Counted from the stretch's first letter, positions 8,471 through 18,060 are shown. The stretch is DNA of 64,000 bases from an uncultured Burkholderiales bacterium (GCA_903932865.1 CAIZHQ010000025.1:162181-226180), one strand, 5' to 3'. A program made the numbers and translations. Notes: generated by a model from the sequence alone, not told the origin.

Positions 8471-9235
8471 ATGTCTGACATCCTGACCCACACCGACGCG
8501 GGGGTGATGACCATCACCTTCAACCGCCTGGACAAAAAGAACTCCATCACATCGTCCATGTACGCTGCCATGGCCGACGCTGTGGCCCAAGCTGCAGCCG
8601 ATCCCGCCGTGCGCGTGGTGGTGTTTCAGGGGCATGAGAGCATCTTCAGTGCGGGCAACGACATTGGCGACTTTTTGAACCAGCCGCCTTCCACACAAGA
8701 GTCGCCTGTGTTCCGCTTTTTGCGAGGCATCGCCACCTTCGAAAAGCCACTGCTCGCTGCTGTGGCCGGGCCTGCGGTGGGCATCGGCACCACCATGTTG
8801 TTCCATTGCGACTTGGTCTATGCCGGTGACAACGCGGCGTTCTCCATGCCTTTCGTCAACTTGGGCCTGTGCCCAGAGGCGGCATCCAGCCTGCTGGCAC
8901 CGCGCATGTTCGGCTACCACCGCGCCGCCGAAGCCTTGCTCATGGGTGAGCCCTTCTTTGCCGAAGCGGCGCAAGAGGTAGGCTTGGTCAACCGCGTGGT
9001 GCCACCCACCGAAGTCAATGGCTACGCCCAGGCGCAAGCTCGCAAGCTGGCCGCCAAACCACTGTCATCACTCATCGCCACCAAGCGCCTCATGAAGGGT
9101 GGCGAGCAGCAGGCCGTGCTTCAAAAGATGGACGAAGAAGGCCAAAGTTTCGGACGCATGCTGCGTGAACCCGCCGCCAAGGAAGCCTTTGGTGCGTTCA
9201 TGGAAAAGCGCAAGCCGGATTTTTCCAAACTTTGA
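8471..9235 (+). CDS. enoyl-CoA hydratase/isomerase family protein
   Basis: Crotonase-fold enzyme of 254 residues acting on enoyl-CoA. The oxyanion-hole motifs are present: FSAGNDIGDF and AGPAVGIGTTMLFHCDLVYA. At the position of the second catalytic Glu the sequence reads FVNLGLCPEAASS, retaining one Glu but with the pattern common in isomerase-type members. The ATG at 8471 is preceded by AAGGACC. Likely part of the fatty-acid oxidation group with the upstream dehydrogenase; whether hydratase or isomerase is not settled. Confidence 0.88.
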   Translation: MSDILTHTDAGVMTITFNRLDKKNSITSSMYAAMADAVAQAAADPAVRVVVFQGHESIFSAGNDIGDFLNQPPSTQESPVFRFLRGIATFEKPLLAAVAGPAVGIGTTMLFHCDLVYAGDNAAFSMPFVNLGLCPEAASSLLAPRMFGYHRAAEALLMGEPFFAEAAQEVGLVNRVVPPTEVNGYAQAQARKLAAKPLSSLIATKRLMKGGEQQAVLQKMDEEGQSFGRMLREPAAKEAFGAFMEKRKPDFSKL

Positions 9236-9279
9236 AGGCAGGGGGCTGCCAAGCGCGGTTCTTCCCTAGAATCTCAGGC

Positions 9280-9762
9280 ATGCCCCACCGTTCCCCTGCC
9301 CCCGTCGTTCTGGAACCCGAGTACATCGAAGGTTTTCGCCAGATCTACGAAGAAAAAATCGTCTTCAACAAAACCTTAGGCTTGAAGCTCGTCAAGGTCA
9401 CGCCCGAGGGCGTGGAAGCCCGCATCGAGATGAGGCCTGAGTTGGTCGGTCATTTTGCCTACAACCGCATCCATGGCGGCGTCATCAGCGCGGTGCTGGA
9501 CGCCATCGGCAGCGCGGCCGTGATGGCGGCGTTGGCCGCCAAACACATGGACGAGCCGCCCGCCAAGCGCTTGGAGCGCTTTGCGAAGCTGGGCACCATC
9601 GATTTGCGGGTGGACTACCTGCGCCCTGGCATTGGCGAGCACTTCACCATCACCGCCAACGCTTTGCGCGTGGGCTCGCGGGTGGGCTCGTCGCGCATGG
9701 AGTTTTGTGGACCTGACGGCACCTTGATGTCCACAGGCGCTGCGGCTTACATCGTGTCCTGA
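9280..9762 (+). CDS. hotdog-fold acyl-CoA thioesterase (PaaI/YbgC-like)
   Basis: 160-residue single hotdog domain. The conserved helix segment reads HFAYNRIHGGVISAVLDAIG, with the HGG turn and the Asp typical of PaaI-like 4HBT thioesterases, followed by DLRVDYLRPGIGEHF. It would hydrolyse acyl-CoA thioesters in the cytoplasm. The ATG at 9280 is chosen; longer versions run into the preceding gene. It is convergent with a second thioesterase, so two hotdog enzymes lie tail to tail. Confidence 0.85.
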   Translation: MPHRSPAPVVLEPEYIEGFRQIYEEKIVFNKTLGLKLVKVTPEGVEARIEMRPELVGHFAYNRIHGGVISAVLDAIGSAAVMAALAAKHMDEPPAKRLERFAKLGTIDLRVDYLRPGIGEHFTITANALRVGSRVGSSRMEFCGPDGTLMSTGAAAYIVS

Positions 9763-9808
9763 CCACCGCTGGCGGTCTGTCACCGCATCTGTGTCCTGCC
9801 CCCGTGCA

Positions 9809-10219
9809 TCACTCGGCGGGCACCAACCTCGGTGTGCCTTGGTCGTCTACCGCCACATAGGTCAGGTTCGCTTCGGTGACCTTGATGTACTGGCCTTGCA
9901 ATTGAAAGCGCTCGGCAAATACCTCGACCTTGACGGTGACCGAAGTGCGGCCCACGCGCACGATGCGCGAGAAAAATGACAAGATGTCGCCCACTTTCAC
10001 CGGTTGTTTGAAGATGAACTCGTTCACCGCCACAGTGACCATGCGGCCGCGCACACGCCTAGCGGGCAACACGGCCCCGGCCAAGTCAACCTGGGCCATG
10101 ACCCAGCCACCAAAAATATCGCCACTGGCATTGCAGTCGGCGGGCATGGGGATGACCTTGAGCACCAGTTCCTGGTCGGTGGGCAAAGAAACGTTGTTCG
10201 GGTGTAGGGCGTCAGACAT
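9809..10219 (-). CDS. yciA: YciA-type acyl-CoA thioesterase
   Basis: 136-residue hotdog thioesterase of the YciA/acyl-CoA thioester hydrolase class. The diagnostic segment is MPADCNASGDIFGGWVMAQV (Asn and Asp near the active site), followed by VGRTSVTVKVEVFAER and KVTEANLTYVAVD. YciA enzymes are broad-range acyl-CoA hydrolases, forming hexamers in the cytoplasm. The ATG at 10219 is preferred to a GTG six bases further up. Divergent from the ABC exporter gene. Confidence 0.92.
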   Translation of the reverse strand: MSDALHPNNVSLPTDQELVLKVIPMPADCNASGDIFGGWVMAQVDLAGAVLPARRVRGRMVTVAVNEFIFKQPVKVGDILSFFSRIVRVGRTSVTVKVEVFAERFQLQGQYIKVTEANLTYVAVDDQGTPRLVPAE

Positions 10220-10260
10220 GGTCACAATCGGTGGTTAACGTCAAAACCGGATTGTCCCTT

Positions 10261-12099
10261 ATGCGCCACCACGGCGAAACCGCTGCCCCAGCTTCTCCCC
10301 ATGCCCCTGGCGCCAAGCCCGGCGCTGCGCCGCCAACGCCGCCGGGCAACGACTGGAAAACCTTGTCGCGCCTCTTGCCCTATTTGTGGCAATACAAATG
10401 GCGCGTGGTGATTGCCCTGAGCCTCATGGTATGCGCCAAGTTGGCCAACGTGAGCGTGCCTTTGCTGCTCAAGGAGTTGGTCGATGCCATGAACCTCAAG
10501 CCCGGCGACGCTCAAGCGGTGTTGGTCGTGCCGGTGGCGCTGCTGGTGGGTTACGGCGCTTTGCGCTTGCTGACGTCTGCATTCACCGAATTGCGCGAGC
10601 TGGTGTTTGCCAAAGCCACACAAGGCGCATCGCGCAGCATTGCCTTGCAGACCTTTGAACATTTGCACGCTTTGAGCCTGCGCTTTCACCTGGCCCGGCA
10701 AACGGGCGGGATGACGCGCGACATTGAGCGCGGCGTGCGCGGCATCGAGTCGCTGATCTCTTATTCGCTTTACAGCATCATTCCCACGCTGATCGAGGTG
10801 GGCTTGGTGCTGACGATTTTGGCCGTCAAGTTTGACGCCTGGTTCGCGGGCATCACCTTGGCAGCCTTGGCGTTTTACATTTTCTTCACCGTGCGCGTCA
10901 CCGAGTGGCGCACCCAGTTTCGCAAGCAGGCCAACGAGTTCGACTCGGCCGCGCACACCCGCGCCATCGACTCGCTGTTGAACTACGAAACCGTCAAATA
11001 CTTTGGCAACGAACGCTTTGAGGCGGGCCGTTACGACGAAAGTCTGGAGCGTTTGCGCTTGTCGCGCCTGAAGGCACAAACCTCGTTGTCCTTGCTCAAC
11101 ACTGGGCAGCAGCTCATCATTGCGTCAGCCTTGGTGGCCATGCTCTGGCGCGCCACCGAAGGTGTGGTGGCCGGGCGCATGACCTTGGGCGATTTGGTCA
11201 TGATCAACGCCTTCATGATCCAGCTCTACATCCCGCTCAACTTTTTGGGCGTGCTGTACCGCGAGATCAAGCAAAGTCTGACCGACCTGGACAAGATGTT
11301 TGTGCTCATGGACCGTGAGCGCGAAGTGGCCGATGCGCCGGGTGCACCCGCGCTGGCTTTGCAAGGCGCGCCCGATGTGGTGTTTGACCGCGTGTCCTTC
11401 GCCTATGAACCTGACCGCCCGATTTTGAAAGACATCAGCTTCACCATCCCCGCAGGAAAAACCGTGGCGGTGGTCGGGCCTTCGGGTTCCGGCAAGTCCA
11501 CGCTGGCGCGTTTGATGTTCCGTTTTTATGACGTGCAGCAGGGCTTCATCCGCATCGCGGGGCAGGACATCCGGCAGGTCACCCAAAACAGCGTGCGCCA
11601 GGCCTTGGGCATCGTGCCGCAAGACACGGTGCTGTTCAACGACAGCGTGGCCTACAACATCGCTTATGGCCGACCCGGTGCCAGCCAGGCCGAGATCGAA
11701 GGCGCTGCGCGTTCGGCGCGCATCCATGACTTCATCGCCTCCACGCCCAAGGGCTACCAAACTTCGGTGGGTGAGCGCGGGTTGAAGTTGTCGGGCGGCG
11801 AAAAGCAGCGCGTGGCGATTGCCCGCACCCTGCTCAAAGACCCGCCGATTTTGGTGTTCGATGAGGCCACTTCTGCGCTGGACTCCGCCAACGAACGCGC
11901 GATCCAATCCGAGCTGGCCAGCGTGGCGCAAAACAAAACCACGCTGGTGATTGCGCACCGCCTGTCCACGGTGGTCGATGCGCACGAGATTTTGGTGATG
12001 GAAGCGGGCCAGATCATCGAGCGCGGCCACCATGCCGAGCTCTTGGCCCAACAAGGCCGTTACGCCAGTATGTGGGCGATGCAGCAGTCGAGCGAGTGA
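10261..12099 (+). CDS. Atm1-type ABC exporter (fused permease-ATPase)
   Basis: 612 residues: a six-helix exporter membrane domain (about 35-330) followed by an ATP-binding domain with Walker A GPSGSGKST, Q-loop VPQDTVLFND, signature LSGGEKQR, Walker B ILVFDEATSALD and H-loop AHRLST. The membrane domain motif ETVKYFGNERFE is characteristic of the Atm1/HMT1 group, which exports glutathione-linked species in iron-sulfur biogenesis or metal detoxification. The ATG at 10261 is chosen over a GTG at 10231 that would leave almost no spacer to yciA. Confidence 0.9.
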   Translation: MRHHGETAAPASPHAPGAKPGAAPPTPPGNDWKTLSRLLPYLWQYKWRVVIALSLMVCAKLANVSVPLLLKELVDAMNLKPGDAQAVLVVPVALLVGYGALRLLTSAFTELRELVFAKATQGASRSIALQTFEHLHALSLRFHLARQTGGMTRDIERGVRGIESLISYSLYSIIPTLIEVGLVLTILAVKFDAWFAGITLAALAFYIFFTVRVTEWRTQFRKQANEFDSAAHTRAIDSLLNYETVKYFGNERFEAGRYDESLERLRLSRLKAQTSLSLLNTGQQLIIASALVAMLWRATEGVVAGRMTLGDLVMINAFMIQLYIPLNFLGVLYREIKQSLTDLDKMFVLMDREREVADAPGAPALALQGAPDVVFDRVSFAYEPDRPILKDISFTIPAGKTVAVVGPSGSGKSTLARLMFRFYDVQQGFIRIAGQDIRQVTQNSVRQALGIVPQDTVLFNDSVAYNIAYGRPGASQAEIEGAARSARIHDFIASTPKGYQTSVGERGLKLSGGEKQRVAIARTLLKDPPILVFDEATSALDSANERAIQSELASVAQNKTTLVIAHRLSTVVDAHEILVMEAGQIIERGHHAELLAQQGRYASMWAMQQSSE

Positions 12100-12111
12100 G
12101 CCGAAAAAGCT

Positions 12112-13215
12112 TCAGCGCTCGTCGAAACTGATCACCACGCGATCGCTGGTGGGGCGGGCTTGGCAAGACAGGACGAAGCCTTGCTCGACTTCGGGCTTTT
12201 CGAGGGTGAAGTTCTTTTCCATCTCGGTCGTGCCTTCCATGACCTTGCAGCGGCAGGTGCAGCACACCCCGGCTTTGCACGAGTAGGGCAGGTCCAGACC
12301 CAGGGACAAGGCGATGTCCAGGATCTTCTCGTTGCGGTTCATCGGCATGTTGTAAGGCTTGCCGTCCAGCACCACGGTGAGCTGCACTTCGCCTTGCGCG
12401 CGCGTGGTCGGGTGGCCCAGCACGGCCTTGGCGCGGACTTCGGGGGGCAGGGCATCCAGTGTGGGCGAGCTGAAACGTTCTGTGCGAATGCGCTCGGCTT
12501 TGACGCCAGCCGTCAGCAAGGCTTGCTCGGTGGCCTCGATCATGGCCTCAGGGCCGCACACAAACACCTCGTCCATGCTGCCCACGGGCAAGAAAGCGTC
12601 GATGATGGCTTGCACTTTGGCGCCGTCGATGCGGCCTTCCAGCAAAGGCACTTCTTGCGCCTGGCGAGACAGGATGTGGATCAGCGTCAGGCGCGAGGGG
12701 TAACGGTCCTTCAGGTCTTGCAGGGCTTCGTTGAACATCACGCTGTCCATGCGGCGGTTGCCATAGACCAAGGTGAATTTGCTGTCGGGTTGGTCTTCCA
12801 GCGTGCTGGCCAGGATGGACAGGATGGGCGTGATGCCCGAGCCTGCGGCAAAGCCCACACGGTGAATGGCGCGGGGGCGCTGCACCACAAAGCGGCCATC
12901 GGGCGGCATTACGCGTAGCGTGTCGCCCGCTTGGAGTTGGGTGGCCGCCCAGTTCGAGAAAACGCCGCCTTCGACGGGGCGAATGCCCACTTCGAGCACG
13001 CCGTTCTTTTGCAGCTGACTGCGGGCCGAGCTGATGGAGTAACTGCGGCGCACGTCTGCGCCGTCGATGTCCGCACGCAAGGTCAGGAACTGGCCCGGCT
13101 GGAATTCAAAACTGCTGCGCAGATCGGCAGGCACATGCAGCGCAATCGCCACGGCACCGGCCGCTTCGGGGCTGATGCGTGCGATCGGGAGGTCATGAAA
13201 TCGGGGTGCGGACAT
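12112..13215 (-). CDS. paaE: phenylacetyl-CoA epoxidase reductase subunit PaaE
   Basis: Electron-transfer subunit that passes NADPH electrons through FAD and a [2Fe-2S] centre to the PaaABC oxygenase. FAD domain with RRSYSISSA (about 60-70), NAD domain with FAAGSGITPILSILAS and VFVCGPEAMIEA, and a C-terminal plant-type ferredoxin domain with the CKAGVCCTCRCKV cysteine cluster and a later Cys in VLSCQARP. 367 residues from the ATG at 13215. Last gene of paaABCDE; its 3' end faces that of the ABC exporter across 12 bp. Confidence 0.96.
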   Translation of the reverse strand: MSAPRFHDLPIARISPEAAGAVAIALHVPADLRSSFEFQPGQFLTLRADIDGADVRRSYSISSARSQLQKNGVLEVGIRPVEGGVFSNWAATQLQAGDTLRVMPPDGRFVVQRPRAIHRVGFAAGSGITPILSILASTLEDQPDSKFTLVYGNRRMDSVMFNEALQDLKDRYPSRLTLIHILSRQAQEVPLLEGRIDGAKVQAIIDAFLPVGSMDEVFVCGPEAMIEATEQALLTAGVKAERIRTERFSSPTLDALPPEVRAKAVLGHPTTRAQGEVQLTVVLDGKPYNMPMNRNEKILDIALSLGLDLPYSCKAGVCCTCRCKVMEGTTEMEKNFTLEKPEVEQGFVLSCQARPTSDRVVISFDER

Positions 13216-13244
13216 GGCGTGAGGTTGAGGCAGCTTGCGGCCAC

Positions 13245-13793
13245 TCAGTAAGGTTTGAAGTAATCGAAGGGCTCCATGCAAGCCAGGCACCGGTAAAGGG
13301 CCTTGCAGGCGGTCGAGCCGAAATGGGAGGTTTCGGTGGTGTTGGCCGAGCCGCATTGCGGGCAATTCACCACCTCGGGTTTGGCACCGCGTGCTGCAAA
13401 CTGCACCACGTTGGCCGCACCCGAACCCGCGCTGGCGCAGGCGTGCGGCGGGGCAATGCCGTAAGCGCGCAGCTTGTCTTTGGCCGCATCGGTCATCCAT
13501 TCGGTGGTCCAAGCGGGGGCCAGTTGCGTGACCACACGGCCCTGCAAGCCGTGGGCCTGCAGCAGGGCTTTCACATCGTCCTCGATCGCGCCCATGGCCG
13601 GGCAGCCGCTGTAAGTGGGCGTGATGACCACTTCCAGACCTGCATTGCCAACGCGCACATCGCGCAAGATGCCCAGCTCGCGCAAGCTGACCACCGGGAT
13701 TTCCGGGTCGGTCAATTGCTCCAGCAGTGCCCAGGCGTGGCTGACATCGGCTGCGCGTTCAGGCGCAGAGGCGGGCGAAGCAGTCGAGGTCAT
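13245..13793 (-). CDS. paaD: phenylacetyl-CoA epoxidase maturation protein PaaD
   Basis: 182 residues. N-terminal MIP18/DUF59 domain with LTDPEIPVVSLRELGILRDV and TPTYSGCPAM, and a C-terminal zinc-ribbon-like part with CPQCGS and CLACMEPFDYF. PaaD is thought to help assemble the iron-sulfur or di-iron centres of the epoxidase complex. The gene sits between paaC and paaE on the minus strand with small gaps, in canonical order. Confidence 0.95.
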   Translation of the reverse strand: MTSTASPASAPERAADVSHAWALLEQLTDPEIPVVSLRELGILRDVRVGNAGLEVVITPTYSGCPAMGAIEDDVKALLQAHGLQGRVVTQLAPAWTTEWMTDAAKDKLRAYGIAPPHACASAGSGAANVVQFAARGAKPEVVNCPQCGSANTTETSHFGSTACKALYRCLACMEPFDYFKPY

Positions 13794-13802
13794 GGGGGCT
13801 GG

Positions 13803-14597
13803 TCACCAGGTGGCTTGTGGGTGGGCGCGGGCCACGCTTTGCATTTCGGCCAACACGAAACCCAGGTGCTCAGAGTGGATGCCTTGCTTGCCAGTGGGCA
13901 CAAAGCCGCCATCGGCAGGGCGTTGCAGGGTGGCCTCTTGCAGTGCCTCGTCCACGATCTGGTTCCAGTCGTTTTGCAAAGCGGCCATGTCGATGCCCGT
14001 GCCGTTGGCAAGCGCGGCGGCTTCGTGCGCGCTGTGGCTCCAAAACTCTTGGGTGTAGGGCAGCAATTGGTCGAGCGCTGCTTGCGCTTTGGCGTGCGAC
14101 GCGTCGGTGCCATCACCCAAGCGCACCAGCCAATCGCGCGAGTGGCGCAGGTGGTAGCGCACCTCTTTGAGTGACTTGGCGGCGATCGCGGCCAGCTGTG
14201 TGTCTTGCGAGTTTTGCAGTTGGTCCCAGACCAGCACCATCAGGCTGCTGTACAAAAAGTTGCGCACGATGGTGGTGGCAAAGTCGCGGTCACCCACCGA
14301 CGTGGCCGCCATCAAAGGCATGTGTGGCAATTCGCACAGCGTGTAATTTTTGAAGTCGGGCACGTCGCGGAAATACGCCAGCGTGTCTTCGGTGGCGTCG
14401 CCGCCTTGCAGCGTGGCCGCGTGCTGGTAAAGCATGCGGGCCTGGCCCACCAGGTCCAGGCTGTTGTTGGACAGCGCGATGTCTTCTTCGAGGATGGGGC
14501 CGTGGCCACACCATTCGGCATTGCGCTGACCGAGGATCAGCGCGTTGTCGGCCAGGTGCAGCAGGTAATCAACGGGGGCGTTCATGGTGACACTCAT
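13803..14597 (-). CDS. paaC: phenylacetyl-CoA epoxidase structural subunit PaaC
   Basis: Ferritin-like structural partner of PaaA (264 residues). Recognised by LADNALILGQRNAEWCGHGP at the N-terminus, the helical core with LVGQARMLYQHAA and KEVRYHLRHSRDWLVRLGDG, and SEHLGFVLAEMQ near the end. It supports the PaaA active site rather than carrying the iron centre. ATG at 14597 is preferred; the alternatives are a GTG at 14609 that would overlap paaB and a downstream ATG at 14585. Confidence 0.95.
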   Translation of the reverse strand: MSVTMNAPVDYLLHLADNALILGQRNAEWCGHGPILEEDIALSNNSLDLVGQARMLYQHAATLQGGDATEDTLAYFRDVPDFKNYTLCELPHMPLMAATSVGDRDFATTIVRNFLYSSLMVLVWDQLQNSQDTQLAAIAAKSLKEVRYHLRHSRDWLVRLGDGTDASHAKAQAALDQLLPYTQEFWSHSAHEAAALANGTGIDMAALQNDWNQIVDEALQEATLQRPADGGFVPTGKQGIHSEHLGFVLAEMQSVARAHPQATW

Positions 14598-14605
14598 GTT
14601 TGTGC

Positions 14606-14914
14606 TCACATGTGTCCCACTTCTTCTGGAATCACATAGAAAGTGGGGTGACGGTACACCTTGTCGCTGGCCGGGTCGAAGAACTCGGGTTTGTCGTTGG
14701 GTTCGCTGGCCGAGATGCTGGCCGAGGGCACGACCCAGATGCTCACGCCTTCCTGGCGCCGGGTGTACACATCGCGCGCCATTTGCAGGGCGTGCGCTGA
14801 ATCGGAGGCGTGCAGGCTGCCGCAGTGTTTGTGCTCAAGGCCTTGCTTGCTGCGGACAAAAACTTCCCACAGGGGCCATTCTTTCAGTGCGGCGGAGTTG
14901 GCAGTGGTGTTCAT
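14606..14914 (-). CDS. paaB: phenylacetyl-CoA epoxidase subunit PaaB
   Basis: Small 102-residue subunit that bridges PaaAC dimers. Shows [20 protein letters not shown], the typical opening, then [17 protein letters not shown] and the terminal [18 protein letters not shown]. It overlaps the paaA stop codon by 4 nt (ATGA), indicating coupled translation. Confidence 0.96.
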   Translation of the reverse strand: MNTTANSAALKEWPLWEVFVRSKQGLEHKHCGSLHASDSAHALQMARDVYTRRQEGVSIWVVPSASISASEPNDKPEFFDPASDKVYRHPTFYVIPEEVGHM

Positions 14915-15942
14915 GCGGCCTCCTTCAATTGGCGTGCTTGTTGTTTGCGGGCGTGGGCGAGGGCCGCTTCGCGCACCCAGGCGCCGTCGTTCCAGGCCTT
15001 GACGCGGGCACCCAGGCGTTCCTTGTTGCAAGGGCCGTTGCCGTTCACGGTGGCCCAGAACTCGTCCCAGTCGATCTGGCCGTAGTCGTGGGCTTGACGC
15101 TCTTCGTTCCACTTCAAATCAGGGTCGGGCAGGGTCACGCCCAGTAATTTGGCTTGTGGCACGGTGGCGTCCACAAACTTTTGGCGCAGGTCGTCGTTGC
15201 TGATGCGCTTGATGCCCCAGCGCATGCCTTGCGCGCTGTTGGGGCTGTCGGCATCGGGCGGCCCAAACATGGCCAGGCACTTCCACCACCAGCGGTTGAC
15301 GGCGTCTTGCACCATGGCTTTTTGCTCGGCCGTACCTTGCATCATCACCAACAAGGCTTCGTAGCCCTGGCGCTGGTGGAAGGATTCTTCTTTGCACACC
15401 CGCACCATGGCGCGGGCATAAGGGCCGTAAGAGCAGCGGCACAGGGGCACCTGGTTCATGATGGCCGCGCCATCGACCAGCCAGCCGACCACGCCCACAT
15501 CGGCCCAGTTGAGCGTGGGGTAGTTGAAGATGGAGCTGTATTTGGCTTTGCCCGAGTGCAGGGCATCGAGCATCTGGTCGCGGCTGGTGCCCAGGGTTTC
15601 GGCGGCGCTGTACAAGTACAGGCCGTGGCCGGCCTCGTCTTGCACCTTGGCGATCAAAATCGTTTTGCGCTTCAAACTCGGGGCGCGGCTGATCCAGTTG
15701 CCTTCGGGCAGCATGCCGACGATTTCGCTGTGGGCGTGCTGGCTGATCTGGCGCACCAGGGTTTTGCGGTAGGCCTCTGGCATCCACTCGCGGGGTTCGA
15801 TGCGGCCATCGGCGTCGATGCGGGCGTCAAAGGCCGCCTGCAGGGCAGCGTCTTGCGCGCTCAGGGCTTTGGGCACGGCCTTCAGGCCGGCCGATTTGAC
15901 GTCTTCGGATGTGTCCGGGACGCTGAAAGATTGCGTGTACAT
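14911..15942 (-). CDS. paaA: phenylacetyl-CoA epoxidase catalytic subunit PaaA
   Basis: Di-iron oxygenase subunit that epoxidises the ring of phenylacetyl-CoA (343 residues). Ferritin-like core with ligand-bearing segments [16 protein letters not shown] (ExxH) and [16 protein letters not shown] (ExxH). First gene of the operon, starting at the ATG at 15942; a long palindromic operator lies about 60 bp upstream. The genes for PaaG, PaaZ, PaaJ and PaaK are not in this window, so the rest of the pathway is encoded elsewhere. Confidence 0.97.
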   Translation of the reverse strand: MYTQSFSVPDTSEDVKSAGLKAVPKALSAQDAALQAAFDARIDADGRIEPREWMPEAYRKTLVRQISQHAHSEIVGMLPEGNWISRAPSLKRKTILIAKVQDEAGHGLYLYSAAETLGTSRDQMLDALHSGKAKYSSIFNYPTLNWADVGVVGWLVDGAAIMNQVPLCRCSYGPYARAMVRVCKEESFHQRQGYEALLVMMQGTAEQKAMVQDAVNRWWWKCLAMFGPPDADSPNSAQGMRWGIKRISNDDLRQKFVDATVPQAKLLGVTLPDPDLKWNEERQAHDYGQIDWDEFWATVNGNGPCNKERLGARVKAWNDGAWVREAALAHARKQQARQLKEAA

Positions 15943-16000
15943 GGCAGGTCTCCTGCGCCAAACAGGATGGAATGATCTTGGCGCAGGTGCCAGTATACCC

Positions 16001-16026
16001 ATTAACCGACCGCCCGGTCGGTTAAT
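16001..16026. promoter_or_regulatory. TetR-type operator upstream of paaA
   Basis: Two perfect 12-bp arms, ATTAACCGACCG and CGGTCGGTTAAT, flank a 2-bp CC centre. It lies 59 bp upstream of the paaA ATG. ACCGACCG/CGGTCGGT half-sites are typical of TetR-family regulators such as PaaR-like repressors of phenylacetate genes. No regulator gene adjoins it here. Confidence 0.8.
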
Positions 16027-16118
16027 TTGTAAATCCCATGATCAGGGTTTGCACTTATTTTCGGCCTTCAGCATTGAGCTCCAAGCGTGTGGGCTCAGTG
16101 TTTGACGCTCAACGTTAC

Positions 16119-17006
16119 TCAAGACGACTCCACAGTCCAGTTTTTGCCCGACCCACGAGCCAGTGCTGGTCCCACCATGTCCAGAGCTTGGCGGATCTGG
16201 TCTTTCAGCGTGAAGGGTGGGTTGATGACGAACATGCCGCTGGCCACCAGGCCGCCTTCGTCGCCCGGACCTCGCCCAATCGCGAGCGTGGCGTTGAGCC
16301 AAGGTTTTTGTGACTGGTTGGACAAGGTGCGCAGGCGTTTGGGCAGGTCGTGCGCCTCAGGGCGGGGAATGATCGGGTACCAGACCAGGTAAGTGCCCGT
16401 CGAGAAGCGCTTGAGGTATTCCTGGATGACGCTGGCGACCTTGCTGTAATCAGATTTGATTTCGTAGCTGGGGTCGATCAGCACCATGGCTCTCTTGGAG
16501 CCTGTGGCCGAAGGCGGTGGGGGCAGCAGCTTTTTGAGCGCCTCAAAACCGTCTTCGCGGCTCACCGTGACTGTGCGCCCGGCTTCGAGCTGGGCGATGT
16601 TGGACATCAAGGCTTTGCTGTCGGTGGGGTGCAATTCAAACAGTCGCAACCGGTCGCGCGAGGCATGGCGCATCAGGCGCTGCATCAAAAAGGGCGATCC
16701 TGGGTATATTTTGGCCTGTCCGTTGGGGTTGAAGCTGGCAATTTGTTCCAGGTAATCCTGTACGGGATCAGGCAGGACTTCGAGTTTCTCGGCAGCAGCC
16801 AAAAGCTTGAACAAACCATCTTCAGCCTCGGCCCCTTTTTGTGAATAATCACCGTCGAGGCGGTACAAACCGGCCCCGGCATGGGTGTCAATCAAGGTGA
16901 TGCCGGCCTCTTTTTGCATGAGGTGGCGCATGGTGGCGAGCAAGGTGATGTGTTTGAGCACATCGGCATGGTTGCCCGCGTGAAAAGCGTGTCGGTAACT
17001 GAACAT
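16119..17006 (-). CDS. rlmJ: 23S rRNA (adenine2030-N6)-methyltransferase
   Basis: 295 residues. Opens with the diagnostic [19 protein letters not shown] (His-rich N-terminus of the RlmJ/ComJ family), then [11 protein letters not shown] (SAM motif I region) and VLIDPSYE, the catalytic motif IV, where most N6-adenine methyltransferases have D/N-PP-Y/F; here the third position is Ser. The C-terminal part contains [14 protein letters not shown]. It methylates A2030 of 23S rRNA before ribosome assembly. Divergent from rplM-rpsI. Confidence 0.93.
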   Translation of the reverse strand: MFSYRHAFHAGNHADVLKHITLLATMRHLMQKEAGITLIDTHAGAGLYRLDGDYSQKGAEAEDGLFKLLAAAEKLEVLPDPVQDYLEQIASFNPNGQAKIYPGSPFLMQRLMRHASRDRLRLFELHPTDSKALMSNIAQLEAGRTVTVSREDGFEALKKLLPPPPSATGSKRAMVLIDPSYEIKSDYSKVASVIQEYLKRFSTGTYLVWYPIIPRPEAHDLPKRLRTLSNQSQKPWLNATLAIGRGPGDEGGLVASGMFVINPPFTLKDQIRQALDMVGPALARGSGKNWTVESS

Positions 17007-17050
17007 GCCTTGATGGTAACCAATTACGCGCGCAAGTCCTTGATTTTTCG

Positions 17051-17056
17051 TATAAT
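17051..17056 (+). promoter_or_regulatory. -10 box of the rplM-rpsI operon
   Basis: Consensus TATAAT about 148 bp upstream of the rplM start codon, in the interval separating the divergent rlmJ gene. The -35 position is poor. The long leader (about 140 nt) is notable because L13 is known to repress its own mRNA in E. coli. Confidence 0.55.
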
Positions 17057-17203
17057 AGAAGGCTTCGCAGCGATTCTGAGGTCCCGCGGCGAAGACGCCA
17101 ACCGCCGCAAGGCCCAAGCAAATTCCCACCTAAGAGGCTCCCAAAAGAGGAGCACCGACCGTGGAAAAGGACCCGCCAAACCTTTCTTTCCAAGAGAAAA
17201 CTC

Positions 17204-17635
17204 ATGACAACTACTTTCAGCGCCAAACCCGCTGAGGTCGTGCACGAGTGGTTTGTGATTGACGCGACCGACAAGGTCCTCGGACGAGTAGCCAGCGAAG
17301 TTGCTCTCCGTTTGCGCGGCAAACACAAGGCCATTTACACGCCTCACGTCGACACCGGTGACTTCATCGTCATCATCAATGCTGCCCAGCTCAAAGTGAC
17401 GGGCACCAAGACGACCGACAAGATTTATTACCGCCATTCCGGCTACCCAGGCGGCATCACTGCCACCAACTTCCGCGACATGCAAGCCAAGCACCCTGGC
17501 CGCGCACTCGAGAAGGCTGTCAAGGGCATGTTGCCCAAGGGCCCACTCGGTTACGCCATGATCAAGAAACTCAAGGTGTATGGTGGCGCTGAGCACCCAC
17601 ACACCGCCCAACAGCCTAAAGTGCTGGACATCTAA
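17204..17635 (+). CDS. rplM: 50S ribosomal protein L13
   Basis: 143 residues with the typical L13 features: [16 protein letters not shown] at the N-terminus, [15 protein letters not shown], and [20 protein letters not shown] with [13 protein letters not shown] at the end. An early 23S rRNA binder in large-subunit assembly. First of a two-gene operon with rpsI, 11 bp apart. Confidence 0.98.
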   Translation: MTTTFSAKPAEVVHEWFVIDATDKVLGRVASEVALRLRGKHKAIYTPHVDTGDFIVIINAAQLKVTGTKTTDKIYYRHSGYPGGITATNFRDMQAKHPGRALEKAVKGMLPKGPLGYAMIKKLKVYGGAEHPHTAQQPKVLDI

Positions 17636-17646
17636 GGAGCCTTGAG

Positions 17647-18039
17647 ATGATTGGTGAATGGAACAATGGCACAGGCCGTCGCAAATCCAGCGTCGCCCGC
17701 GTGTTTCTGAAAAAAGGCACTGGCAAGATCACGGTCAACGGCAAGGACATCCAAGCCTACTTTGGCCGCGAGACTTCGATCATGATCGCCAAGCAACCCC
17801 TCATGTTGACCAACCATGCCGAAACTTTCGACATCATGATCAACGTTCACGGCGGTGGCGAATCCGGTCAAGCCGGCGCATCGCGCCACGGCATCACCCG
17901 CGCCCTGATTGACTACGATGCATCGCTCAAGCCTGTGCTGAGCCAAGCTGGTTTCGTCACTCGCGATGCCCGTGAAGTTGAACGTAAAAAGGTCGGCTTG
18001 CACTCTGCTCGTCGCCGCAAGCAGTTCTCTAAGCGTTAA
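17647..18039 (+). CDS. rpsI: 30S ribosomal protein S9
   Basis: 130 residues; [19 protein letters not shown] opens the protein, and the C-terminal tail [16 protein letters not shown] ends in the Lys-Arg residues that reach the P-site tRNA. The ATG is preceded by AAGGAG, and the gene is followed by a hairpin with a T-run. Confidence 0.98.
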   Translation: MIGEWNNGTGRRKSSVARVFLKKGTGKITVNGKDIQAYFGRETSIMIAKQPLMLTNHAETFDIMINVHGGGESGQAGASRHGITRALIDYDASLKPVLSQAGFVTRDAREVERKKVGLHSARRRKQFSKR

Positions 18040-18060
18040 ACCGCTTTTATTGCTTCATCC

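Noticed and set aside
10231..10260. GTG start for the ABC exporter
   Set aside because: It would leave only 11 bp to the divergent yciA start codon, and the ten extra residues are not needed for the family; the ATG at 10261 is more likely.
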